DNA from: Diphasiastrum complanatum
Lineage: Eukaryota > Streptophyta > Lycopodiopsida > Lycopodiales > Lycopodiaceae
DNA length: 64,000 nt
Direction of reading: 5' to 3'
Assembly: GCA_029204225.1 (NCBI GenBank)
Contig: CM055099.1
Location: 70,319,349 to 70,383,348 of the forward strand
In this document: positions 23,947-33,813 of the stretch, piece by piece
Position numbering within the stretch: position 1 is the first letter of the stretch
How the letters are laid out: every line of letters begins with the position of its first letter
Position numbers and translations under genes: made by a program
The notes under the pieces: generated by a model
Told to the model about the DNA's origin: nothing
Seen by the model: only the letters and a program-made list of their open reading frames with translations
Database searches by the model: none

Positions 23947-24461
23947 GAACCGTCTTGGTCCTCTAAGACAAAGTCTGGAAAAATCTTGCGAAGGAAGCTG
24001 CCTCTTTCCCAAGTGGCATTCTCAACAGGCTGATCATTCCACTTAACCAGATATTCTCGGTATAGAGTATGACGAGTCTGCGTCTCTCTACTATCAAGGA
24101 TCTCCTCTGGTTCATGTGGAGATTGTTGAGGATCCAATGGGAGAACTAGAACACTGTCCCCTACCAGATTGTCTGATCTGGTTAAGGCTTTACGTAACTG
24201 ACTTACATGAAAGACTGGAAAAACCTTACTGCTGTGTGGGAGTTCTAGTTCATAGGTGACCTTGCCTAGTCTCCTACTGATGGTTAAGGGACCACAATAC
24301 CTTGGAGACAACTTAGCACACACTCCTGATTTGAGGGTTTTAGAGCCAACTGGGACTCTCAAGTAGACTTTCTCACCAGTGGAGAACTGCACATCCCGTC
24401 TTGTGTGGATCTGCATAATGCCTAGCTCGATCCTGGGATTGCCTAATGCTACGCTTAGCAT
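23943..24461 (-). CDS. Gypsy integrase C-terminus and chromodomain (frame-shifted from integrase)
   Basis: The 172-codon frame holds the integrase C-terminal segment (GEKVYLRVPVG, LSPRYCGPLTISRRLGKVTY, FHVSQLRKAL). A chromodomain follows at about residues 118-165 (EEILDSRETQTRHTLYREYL, VKWNDQPVENATWERGSFLR). In chromoviruses this domain guides integration into chromatin. The preceding frame has a TAG after EDLN and then a shift before RDVQFSTGEK, so this part is no longer joined to the integrase. Confidence 0.85.
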   Translation of the reverse strand: MLSVALGNPRIELGIMQIHTRRDVQFSTGEKVYLRVPVGSKTLKSGVCAKLSPRYCGPLTISRRLGKVTYELELPHSSKVFPVFHVSQLRKALTRSDNLVGDSVLVLPLDPQQSPHEPEEILDSRETQTRHTLYREYLVKWNDQPVENATWERGSFLRKIFPDFVLEDQDGS

Positions 24462-24471
24462 ATTCTATCAT

Positions 24472-25446
24472 CTAGTTTAGGTCCTCTAAAAAGTTTCCGG
24501 CTGCTTCAACTTTTTCTTGTTTAAACCCTACAGCTGTGGGTGAGTGTGGCTGAAAACCGTACATCAGCATAAATGGGCTGTATCCCGCAGCTAAATGTTT
24601 GGTACTGTTGTAAGCAAACTCTAATATCGAGAGATACTCCTCCCAATCAGTCTGCTTCTTGCTGACGTATGCACGAAGCATATCCTCCAGCACTTGATTT
24701 ACCCTTTCTGTTTGACCGTCCGTCTGTGGATGGTCAGTGGTACTCATATTAAGTTTAGTATGGAGATGATGGAATACTGCCTTCCAAAAATTTCCAGCAA
24801 ACTTACTATCCCGGTCGCTGACTATGCCGGAAGGTAGACCATATAATTTAAATAGCCCGTCTACAAACAACCTCGCTAACTCTGGAGCTCGAACGGTTGT
24901 TTTGGTCGGAATGAAATGAGCCATTTTGGTCAGACGGTCAACTGTGACCCATATAGCGTTATTACCCCTTTGGGTTTTAGGCAGGCCTACTATAAAATCC
25001 ATGGAGATACTCTCCCATTTACCAATTGGTATTTCTAAGGGATGCAACAACCCTCCTGCCTTTAAACGCTCTGCTTTATTTATTTGACATTTCTTGCAAC
25101 TGGTTACATACTGGTGGACGTCCTTTTTCATACTGGGCCAAAAAAATTGCCTACGAAGAAGCTCATAGGTCTTCTGTATGCCTGGGTGTCCCACGCTCGG
25201 ATTGTCATGACATTCATATAGGACCTGCTGCCTATAATCCTCTGAATTGGGGACACATACTCTATCTCTATAGAGCAAGTACTCATCCTGAATGGAATAC
25301 TGTTTCCATTTAAATCCTTGAGTCAACTGACCCTCTGGTTTGCTTGGGTAATACAGGCTCAGAATCCTCAACGTCAGCTGACGACGTATACTCAGACTCA
25401 TTATCATCCTCAACGGAAGCTGTCGTATTCTTGGATGAACTGGCAC
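24472..25446 (-). CDS. Gypsy integrase with intact catalytic triad
   Basis: An open frame of 324 codons. An HHCC zinc-binding region lies at residues 80-120 (GHPGIQKTYELLRRQFFWPS, CKKC). The core has Asp150 (SISMDFIVGLP), Asp211 (SDRDSKF) and Glu247 (QTERVNQ), with 35 residues between the last two as in D,D-35-E integrases. It would insert the element's DNA into the genome. The frame ends at a TAG just before the chromodomain part. Confidence 0.9.
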   Translation of the reverse strand: MPVHPRIRQLPLRMIMSLSIRRQLTLRILSLYYPSKPEGQLTQGFKWKQYSIQDEYLLYRDRVCVPNSEDYRQQVLYECHDNPSVGHPGIQKTYELLRRQFFWPSMKKDVHQYVTSCKKCQINKAERLKAGGLLHPLEIPIGKWESISMDFIVGLPKTQRGNNAIWVTVDRLTKMAHFIPTKTTVRAPELARLFVDGLFKLYGLPSGIVSDRDSKFAGNFWKAVFHHLHTKLNMSTTDHPQTDGQTERVNQVLEDMLRAYVSKKQTDWEEYLSILEFAYNSTKHLAAGYSPFMLMYGFQPHSPTAVGFKQEKVEAAGNFLEDLN

Positions 25447-25486
25447 CAGCCCCGAGAACTGGTTCTGGAGTCTGTAACTATCTGTT

Positions 25487-26371
25487 CTAGACTAAGTTCC
25501 AGATAATAGAGAAGAATGCATCATGCTGGCATTTCCCTCTCAAGGACTCGAGTAACTCATTACGAATCTGAGTAAAACTCAGCTCGTTTATCATAGGCAT
25601 TCTGCTAAGGGCATCTGCTACTGTATTGAATTTTCCACGCCTATATCTGATAGACATGTCAAACTCTTGCATCAACTCTGCCCAACAAGCTTTCCGACCT
25701 CTAAGCTCAGGTTGATTGCAAAGGTATCTAAAACTCTCATGGTCTGTCAGGACCTCAAAGTTGCCACCATACAAATAATGCCTCCAAACTCGACCTTTAT
25801 GCTGAAAGCTGAGGGTGTTCTCCTGATAGTTTCTGTGGAGGGAAGGTCCTAAACTGTAGAGCCAATCTCTTCCGAGAACAATGTTTGTTCGATCCAGGTG
25901 CATTATCTGAAAGTTTATTCCATCTTGGTACCCCTGAATACCAAGATTTAACTTACTTACCATAGTTTCCCATATTTTTTTATCTTCACCCTTAGCTAAT
26001 GAAACTATGTACCTATGCTGACTAGGTACTTCTGGTAGTTTAAGCTTTTTAACCAGCGTGTAGGTGATGAAATTATGGGTTGCCCCATCATCAACCATGA
26101 CTCTTACTGACTGGTTACCAACTTTCCCATGCATACGTACTAGGTCATGCGGCCCAAAGCTGAAGGGTCTCGCTAGCATTGCAGAGGTCAGCCGGCAACA
26201 GTGTTCATGATCTTCATGATACACTTTGATCTCGGAAGCTGCCGAGTCACTGGGAAAACATACAGTCTGAACAAGATGAACTTGTTTTTTATCTTTCTTA
26301 TCTTTTTTAGTCAAAGGCCCCTTGGGACACTGTCTGACTATGTGTCCCTTGCCCATACACACAAAGCACAA
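25487..26371 (-). CDS. Fused zinc knuckle-protease-RNase H frame; RT missing
   Basis: One uninterrupted 294-codon frame. A CCHC knuckle (CFVCMGKGHIVRQC) opens it. A retropepsin-like domain follows at about residues 62-178, with VMVDDGATHNF where DSGATH is usual, and GRDWLYSLGPSLHRN near its end. At about residue 195 (near 25790) the text passes directly to the late part of the RT-RNase H region: HYLYGGNFEVLTDHESFRYL, then RYRRGKFNTVADALSRM. In intact elements several hundred residues of RT lie between these. The junction keeps the frame open, so it is either a clean in-frame deletion or recombination product. Confidence 0.85.
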   Translation of the reverse strand: MCFVCMGKGHIVRQCPKGPLTKKDKKDKKQVHLVQTVCFPSDSAASEIKVYHEDHEHCCRLTSAMLARPFSFGPHDLVRMHGKVGNQSVRVMVDDGATHNFITYTLVKKLKLPEVPSQHRYIVSLAKGEDKKIWETMVSKLNLGIQGYQDGINFQIMHLDRTNIVLGRDWLYSLGPSLHRNYQENTLSFQHKGRVWRHYLYGGNFEVLTDHESFRYLCNQPELRGRKACWAELMQEFDMSIRYRRGKFNTVADALSRMPMINELSFTQIRNELLESLRGKCQHDAFFSIIWNLV

Positions 26372-27398
26372 ACGTTCTTGTTTGGCTTTCTCAAAATCAT
26401 CTAGTTTTAAGAGTTGTATGTGTGAAGGGCGTTACTGAGGAGCTTCACCATTAAATTTATCTTCTTTCTTTCTTTTTAAAAATTTCTTTTTAAATTGAAA
26501 GTCTTTCTGAGAAGGCTGCTCAGAAAGTGGCTGTTGTCTCACCCTCTTCCTACCCACTGAATCATCATAGATTTGAGCATATCTGAGAGCTTGCTCAAGG
26601 GTAGTAGGCGAGTTTCTCTAGACCTCTACTTTATATTCATCTTTGAGGCCACGGACAAATCCCCTAATTTTCTAATTCATCCATATTTTTAATCTTTAAA
26701 ATTGCTTCTCGATACTGCGAGATATATTGGATGAGGGACTTGTCCATTACTGCTCTTTCCCAGGCTTCCCAGACTCTATCAAGTTCATTCTCTGGTAGAA
26801 ATTCTCTTAGGAAAGCTTCTTCAAAAGCTTTTTATGACCGGGGAGTCTGCCCAGTCTCCTGGAGATTTAACCACCACTTATAGGCCATAGGCCCTAAGGA
26901 AAGACTGGCCTCAATAGCTTGCAAATGGTTAGGGGTCTGTTCAAGAGCATGAATGTTCTTCCATTTGCTGAGGAAGGTTTGTAGAATATCTGCATTTCTA
27001 TCCTTCTCTTCCCCATTAAAAGTAGGAGGTTTTAAGTCTTTAAAAACACTGGGGTGAGACCGTAAAGTCTCACCCGAAACTAATGGAAGTGGAGAAGGGG
27101 ATAACTGAGAAGTGGAGGGAAGGCTTCCTTTCGCGGAACTCAAAATCAAGTTTTTGAGTTCAGCGAACGAGTCGTCCACACTGGACATGAAATTGGCTAA
27201 TGCCAACTTCAGTTCATCCACTTCTGTTACCAATTGGAGGAACTGCTCCTTGGTAACCAGTTCGTCGAGTTCTTCGGCAAACTGTTCCTGTTCTTCTACT
27301 TCCATGGGTTCCTTCCCTTTTCTGTAAGCCAAGGCTTCTGTTTCAAGTTCGTCGAAGCCTCTCTCCGGGGGTTGATCAGGTCTCTGAGGAGTGGTCAT
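26372..27398 (-). pseudogene. Gypsy gag, interrupted
   Basis: The first 188 codons (27398-26832) start MTTPQRPDQPPERGFDELET. A coiled Glu-rich segment follows, then DLKPPTFNGEEKDRNADILQ and LGPMAYKWWLNLQETGQTP, typical of plant Gypsy gag. After a stop the same frame continues with KAFEEAFLREFLPENELDRV and LIQYISQYREAILKI. More stops and a shift follow toward the zinc knuckle. Confidence 0.8.
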
Positions 27399-28282
27399 CT
27401 TCGGAACTGATAGAGAGCTACCTTAACTTTTGAAGGGAAAAAAGTCTAAAAGACTAATTTACAACTGTACAAGGGAAAGGAAAGATGACTTAGCTATTTC
27501 TAAGGACTGTACTTCCAAAGAAAGAATGAAGAGGAACCCTCTCAGCTCTTTTACCCAAGATTTCAGACCTGTTGTCTCGGAAAATGCCAGTTTGAAGCTT
27601 CAAAACGGTACCAAATTTTTCGGTTCTTGAGTTGAGTAGCTAACTAATCTGATTTCAGGTGTGGGGCTCCAACAAACCGAGTAAAAACCGGAAATTTACA
27701 AAAGGAAATCCAGAATTTTTGAAGTCCTTGCCCTTGCTGGTTGGACAGCAACCTATCCGGCCCGATTTGTCCAATTTACAGCTCTAAATCACCTCAAATC
27801 TACGATTTACTCTCAGCCTGTAGGTCGCTGGTCTGTAGCAAGAAAGTTTGAAACTCAGACTCCTGAAAAACTTCTAAAAAACAGGGCTAAATTCTGAGAT
27901 TTTTCCCCTACTGTCCAGCGCTGGCCCTGCTACAATATTTCAGATTAGAACTCCTTCTAATCTACTCAGAACTTCATACGAAACTTAGATTTGAGGGCTG
28001 ATTATACAGCGATGGACCTGCTCTTCCCTTCCTCATGAATTTCTGCTAAAATCATAATGATCTACACTCAAAAATCAGAGAGGAAAACTGATTTTTCAGC
28101 GCTGAAGCTATTCTAAAATATATGCTTCCAAACTACTGAGAAATCCAGCAAATTGGAGGATTAGAAAGCTGATCCTACAGCGATTTTCCTCCTCTATTCT
28201 TTTATGAGAATCTCCCAGATCTTTCCTACCTTCTGATAGCTTTCTCTACTGCTGCTCCTGAACTCCCTAGGATGGAGATGGC

Positions 28283-28293
28283 TCTGATACTAG
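28283..28293 (-). other. Gypsy primer-binding site
   Basis: The plus strand reads CTCTGATACTA directly left of the LTR. The minus strand therefore reads TAGTATCAGAG and continues CC, close to the initiator Met tRNA site TGGTATCAGAGC with changes in the first bases. Confidence 0.7.
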
Positions 28294-28651
28294 TGTAATA
28301 GATCCTAACACCACAGTAGGGCAAACAGTAACTCATCCACCCAACCTTGCCTACTCCCGGATATAGAGTAAGCCCCTCCTAGCCCAGTGTGAGGACTGGT
28401 AGCATGCTACTGCCAAGTGTCGGCCACGTGGCACTGATGTTGCCGACTGCACGTCGGGACCCAACTGGGGGCCCTATCCTGCTGACAGGGTCCCTAGGCT
28501 GTGTTAGGCCCGCCATGTCTATGGACCGTGCTGGGGCACACTACTCACACTGTCTTGCCCTGTTGGTCATGTACGCTGGACACGACCCTGACTGTGGTAT
28601 CTGACCTATTTGTGTTCTCTAGGATTCAGCACTGGTTACGAGCTCGTAACA
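28294..28651 (-). repeat. 5' LTR of the minus-strand Gypsy element
   Basis: 358 bp, the partner of 23574-23931. It starts TGTAATAGATCC and ends CTCGTAACA. Confidence 0.92.
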
Positions 28652-29097
28652 GCATCCATGAAGGATGATAACAAAAGTATTTCAGGAGGTTGTACTCTAG
28701 TATCTGGTGTAGCCATACTCTGGATAAGCAAGAAGCAAACAATAGTAGCTCAATCTTCCTGTGAAGCGGAATATGTAGCAGCAGCCAATATGGCAAATGA
28801 GTTGATCTGGATCAAATAGATGTTGGAAGGATTTGATGAAGAACCTTATGTCTTGTTAATGGATAACACTTCAGCAATTTATCTTACAAAAGATCTTGTA
28901 TTTCATTCGAAAACGAAGCACATAACTATCAAGTATCATGTTATTTGAGACTTAGTCGAAAAGAAGATACTGAAGACAATCTTCATACCCACAGAGAAAA
29001 TGACAGCTGATATCTTTACAAAGCCACTCAGTACAGCCTTGTTCAAGAAGCAGTGAAGAAGATTGGGGTTAATCCAACTGCCCACTTTGAGAGAGAG
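28652..29097 (+). pseudogene. Copia RNase H, right piece
   Basis: Copia motifs follow in order: ILWISKKQTIVAQSSCEAEY, VLLMDNTSAIYLTKD, HSKTKHITIKYHVI and TADIFTKPLSTALFKKQ. Stops occur after ELIWIK (near 28817), after YHVI and after FKKQ, so it is inactive. The end of the frame runs into a purine-rich tract and the 3' LTR. Confidence 0.88.
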
Positions 29098-29098
29098 C

Positions 29099-29892
29099 TG
29101 TAGAACACCTGATCAAACAAATCTTGATTCTACAAAGTGCACAGTTTACTTGACAAAGGATGAGAAACGAAACTCGAACTCGAAACATATATATTCTTGT
29201 TCAACCTCAAAAGATTCGCGAAATGTTCTTGTAGTAACTTGAAAGATTTGTGAACAGATTTCGTGATTCGAAAGATTCGCAAAAGATTCGTGAAATATTT
29301 TGGTTCTTGATTAAACCTTACCTGTCGTGAAATTGTCGCCTATCACGAACAATTCGCGAAACACAAAGCTGTGACAAAGAGACAGACTGTCGCGAAATAT
29401 TCGCAAACAAAAATTATTCAAGCCCGAAAACAGAGCGTTTATTTGAATATCAACCATTGTAAAAGATCTACTATTACAGAATTAAAAGGCCAAAAGACTT
29501 GTACATGTAATTAAAAGGCCAAAAGACCTATCCTGTAGCAATATAAATACATGTGCACTACTCGTTGTAACTCACTCTCACACTGAAGAGACTCTCAGAC
29601 TCATTTAATTAGAGACACAACAACTAGATAAGACAACAAGAGATGTATATTGGTAATACAAATTCAGAGTTAGAAAAATTCATTTTTTGATCAATAGTTT
29701 CTGTTTGTCTGAAATTATCTTAAGTTGTCTCTTAATTCTGCCTATTACATTCCGCACGCTATATTCAATCAAGGCAAAACTATTCTATTAGTACATAGAT
29801 CAGAAACAGACCCGATTGAAGACACTGATATTAGTTTGATTTATTCAAACTTTCATCGTGTTCTCTGAGGAATAATTACTATTTTTCCTACA
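29099..29892 (+). repeat. 3' LTR of the Copia element
   Basis: The segment runs from TGTAGAACACC to TTTCCTACA, with inverted TGTAG/CTACA ends. It follows a purine-rich tract (GAGAGAGAGC). A TATA box (TATAAATA) lies at 29542-29549. The first 330 bp contain repeated TTCGCGAA-type motifs. The left LTR is not in the window. Confidence 0.75.
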
Positions 29893-30000
29893 CCAAGTCT
29901 ATTATTTCTATTTACAATTAGCTCACGTGCTCATTGGGCCATGGACTTATACGCGCAGGAAGCCATGACCTCGCAACACATTTACTATTAAATTTATCCC

Positions 30001-30450
30001 TTTGCTCACGTTGTGTTGGGAATACCCCCCACAGAATCAAATATTGTTGACGAAGTCTTGGGTGTTGACGAGGAGGCAAGGTTGGCAGCAATGTATGACC
30101 CATCCCAATCTCGTGCATTGTCAATTTCCTCCTTATCTGACGTGGATCCAAATGACAAAAGCAAGAATATTCTCAATTTGTCGGTATATCACATGGATAG
30201 TGTCGCATACCTCTCTTTGAATGATGTTGGAGATGTGCTTGATCCGAGGGAGGATGAAATTCTATCAATTTTATCTAATTTCATTAAAGAATTCTCGGAC
30301 ATCATAGATCTTGAGGGTGATGATGTATGTGCTTCTATTGATTACAAAGACGGAGATGAATGGCTCGAGGGGATTGAAGCCCTGCAGTCAATCATGTCCC
30401 AAAGTAGGGATATGAGAAAAATATGGCCAGTGAGGAGGAATTTTTTATAA
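30001..30450 (+). pseudogene. Fragment of an unrecognised gene family, plus-strand copy
   Basis: An open frame (also open upstream of its first ATG at 30013) includes LDPREDEILSILSNFIKEFS and ends MRKIWPVRRNFL. The central part, YLSLNDVGDVLDPREDE, matches NYISFNDVEDVLNLREDE in the minus-strand frame at 31602-32036. After the shared motif both copies continue with a similar FS-D/E-IID stretch and an Asp-rich segment. No domain is recognised. It lies just after a Copia LTR and may be a partial gene copy. Confidence 0.45.
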
Positions 30451-30751
30451 TCTAGAGCAATTATGTCTGACAGTCCTCATAAACTAATCCATCCACTGGT
30501 CATGATTTATATACTGCCGCAATTTATCAAGCGGATGAGCACATGATCTAGTACGTAAATTTGATTTCTTTTGAAAGAGAGTTCTATTCAAATGTAGTTA
30601 TCTTATTTTCAAGATAATTACATGACTTTTGCTCATATTTTGTATGCTATTGTGGAGGTAGATGCCTTTGCAACAAGGTAGAAATATCATGAAAAATACT
30701 ATGAGTTGAGTCTTGCATCAATATTATTTTCGTCTATAAATTTGCATGCCT

Positions 30752-32324
30752 TTATGAATTTTTAATAATTTGTTGATCTAGTTTTGTATCGAATTTGAAC
30801 ACGTCTGTAAAACCATTGAAAAAACTGGATGATGCAACTATTTTTCTGAGATGTTCCACCATGTCATGAGATGCTGCTCTGGCTTGCCAATGTAATTTCT
30901 CCATCCTTGTGATGACCAAATACTTAGACTGCCATAAGCTTTTGCAAAAAATGATACATGATGTCATAAAATGTACTACAATATCAGATATACAAGCATT
31001 GGCATACTAATCACTTTAAACTATTATATGTACAATAAAATTATAATTCTAAGAGCTACATTGAAAAGAGATTTACCATATAATGCATAATATGATTTGT
31101 ACCCCATGTGCCTTCAACTGCATCCACAAACTCAATTGTTGATTTCTCAATTAGTAGGACATCAATATCAAATAGTTTATCTTTCTGAGCAATTTGACCT
31201 TGTTGTCAAGCTTTCGCCAGACTTCAACTTTTTTAAGCCTTGTTGTTCTGTTTTCTTGAAGATCCTGTGTGGCAAAAGCTACATCTTTCCAAATTAATTA
31301 CTACAACATCAAAACCAATATAATATCTACTTACCAGATTATGATCATCCAATGATGTTTCTTCTGCTAATGTCATGTCCTCTAATGGCTTCTACATTGC
31401 TCGAGGGGTATACTGAGTCCTAGGAGGATAATTTTTTTGGACATCCAAAAATTCTTTCTCATTCGGCAAAGTTTCCTCATATGCTTTCAATTTTTTAATT
31501 ATGGCCTTCAATGCCTCCTTGCTAGATTTCCAATTGTCGTCTTTATCAAAATCTACCTCACTTTCAAGATTATTATAACTATAATCAATAATTTCAGAAA
31601 ATTATGAGAACGGTTTTGCAAAAATTGAGAATACTTCATCCTCTCTTAAATTTAAAACATCTTCTACATCATTAAAAGAAATATAATTGTCATTATTTAT
31701 AAAGTATAAAAGAACATCAAATATAGTTTTTACATTAATAGGAGTTGAAGTTTGAAGAGAATCAGATAGGATTATAGAATGAGAGATAGTTTGCTCAAAC
31801 TCTGAATCCATGGACTCTTCAGCTTCAGCACCTATATTAGTTTCTAGTTTATTTACTTCAATTGGAACAAATGCAGAAGCTTCAATTAAGATAACAGAAG
31901 AAGATTTAACAAATTCATCATCTGGAATGTCTACAGAGATATAGAAGACAAACGCCATACCTTTTATAAGAAGGCGACAGCTTCTATTGTGAATATTGCA
32001 ATATGTATTTCTTTCAAAGTACTCATGTAGATTCAAGTACTTTCTATCATGTTTGTGCTTAGCAAGTGGCTATAAATGTACAAGGTCATGGAAATGAACG
32101 AAACTAATCTAATAAGTGTCTATATCTATAACAGGAGTAGTGAATCATCTGAAAAAAATTATCAAGAAGAGCAAGTAATCTAAAATGGTTCTCATAAACA
32201 AGCTTATCTAATCAAAAGGGGCAAAAAAGAGAAAAAAAAAATACTCAAATTTGTCAAATGGAATGTCACTGGCTTTTAAAAACTCTCTAAGATTATCTTC
32301 TATAGACCGTGAGGAACTGGCCAT
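30752..32324 (-). pseudogene. Unrecognised multi-piece gene, minus-strand copy of the same family
   Basis: A plausible first exon starts at the ATG at 32324 (MASSSRSIEDNLREFLKASD). The largest frame, 32036-31602, is acidic and ends FNDVEDVLNLREDEVFSIF. After a TAA the same frame resumes as FSEIIDYSYNNLESEVDF through PPRTQYTPRAM, then a TAG. Further coding-like pieces lie at about 31100-31300 and 30752-30967 (FVDAVEGTWGTNH, ITRMEKLHWQARAASHD). The layout suggests a host-type gene with introns, and the stops suggest decay. The function is unknown. Confidence 0.4.
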
Positions 32325-32339
32325 AGTGACGATGATATT

Positions 32340-33297
32340 GGTTCAGCGCACACAACTGTTCCCACTCACGAATCCATGCTAAAGGCGCGCGTTGGTCCAA
32401 TACTTTGGAGGTGAAAGGGTTGATATCGGTTCAACGCGCGAGGGTGCGTGCTGAATGGTTCTAAGATCAAGGTGTGCGTCGTTTCAATATGACGAGAGAA
32501 ATTTCAGATTTAAGGTGGTATGAAAAAAGGATCATGAAATCTTGATGCCTCATTGGTTTTCATATTTATGGCCTTTCCCTGCAAATCACAGCCATACATT
32601 TGTCAATATATGAATGAATATCTGGGACTGTAAACGTCCACCAATAATCCTGTGCCAACACAATCCATGCCGAAAAGAAATAAATGCTCTATCATTAGAT
32701 CCATTTAGAATCATCATTACTTACTAGAAATGATTACCTAGACTAACTAGCTAACTTAATGGTCACCGAATTCCATACTTGGAGATCTAATACGTCCGCA
32801 GAAACCCACGAGGGCAATCATTTCCAAATTCTGTTCTATGTAAGCACAAACAAACCATTGAAAAAAACTTTTCCTTCAAGTTGTGTTGGAATTTGGCCCC
32901 TGGATATCGGTTAAGAGTGTGCACAACGTTTTACAAGCATGAACACCCTCACTTGTGCGTTGATCCACTATCAGTCTAGGTTATTTTTGTGGCGATATGT
33001 GCGCCTCCTCTAGTGACAGACTACTACTCTTTAAACTCGCGTGTTGATTCGATACTAGGACAATGAATGGCGATGACAAAGCATACTGTGCAGTTCATCC
33101 TGGTGGTGTCCCATTGCATGTAGGCGTATATATTTGAACACTACAGTCCTCCCAATAGACTAACTCTGTTAGTTGTGGCTGGTATACGCCAAACTTTTTT
33201 TAATTGGCTTACACAACATGATAAGCTTCCGAATCTGCTTGAGGTAATCTATTTATTCACAATCACATTTTCATAAGTCTTAATCACTTATTCTTGA
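32340..33297. other. Region upstream of the minus-strand gene; no gene seen
   Basis: The stretch contains GC-rich patches such as AAAGGCGCGCGTTGGT and GGTTCAACGCGCGAGG, partly inverted relative to each other, about 45 bp apart near 32390 and 32430. It could be the promoter side of the frame starting at 32324. Nothing else was recognised. Confidence 0.35.
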
Positions 33298-33813
33298 TTA
33301 ATAACATGTGCTTGTGCTTTTGTTTTTTGCAGTTCTCTTTCCCGAAGGTTTCGTATCCCAACGATCATCCAACAACTCTGCGAGCATTTCATCACTCAAG
33401 TCCTTACAAATAAACATTGTTTCTATTTGCTGAACATTGCATTTGGCAAAAAAATCAACAAAAATAGTAAAAGGTAGATACCAACTTAATCTACTATTCT
33501 TTGAACCAGTGCTACATTTTAATATACTCTGAATATCCATATAAATTCTAGATCAAAAACTTTCTGAAATTGCTGAATCTGGAGAAATCCATTTCTCACT
33601 CGAAAAATATGGTAGAGGATATGGCTCTAATCTACCCACTAAACCATTTTTATCAAGAATATAGCTGTGATCATAAAAAAAAACTCCTGAATCTAAAAAG
33701 GATTTTGGAAAATGACCTTTATATTGCAAAATACTAATATCAGAATGTATGGCATCAATTAGTTCTACAATAGATTGAACTGATTGCCATTCAACGAAAT
33801 TTGATGGATACAA
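33298..33813 (-). pseudogene. Unrecognised frame of about 170 codons with one stop
   Basis: The frame from 33813 starts MYPSNFVEWQSVQSIVELID and reads ISILQYKGHFPKSFLDSGVF and then a FFYDHSYILDKNGLVG stretch. It meets a TGA at about 33553 and stays open in the same frame to 33298. The second part includes FVDFFAKCNVQQIETMFICK, then DLSDEMLAELLDD, and a basic tail. It looks like a real protein but no family is recognised. It may belong to the decayed gene region at 30-32 kb. Confidence 0.35.

Larger units (their letters stand above)
23574..28651 (-). mobile_element. Complete Ty3/Gypsy chromovirus-type element lacking reverse transcriptase
   Basis: A 5078-bp element lies on the minus strand. 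Its two 358-bp LTRs run from TGTAATAG to GTAACA. The polypurine tract is at 23932-23946 and a primer-binding site (GTATCAGAGCC on the minus strand) abuts the right LTR. The coding order is gag, zinc knuckle-protease-RNase H, integrase, chromodomain. The RT palm is missing. The 5 bp outside the two ends are GCATT and GCATC, a near-perfect target duplication. It sits inside a Copia RNase H frame, which reads through when the element is left out. LTRs differ at about a dozen positions by eye, so the insertion is not brand new. Mobilisation must have used RT supplied in trans, unless the deletion came later. Confidence 0.9.

Noticed and set aside
23669-23966. Plus-strand frames of 61-71 codons, also at 28389-28604
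   Set aside because: They lie inside the two Gypsy LTRs and are identical because the LTRs are; no domain and no gene context.
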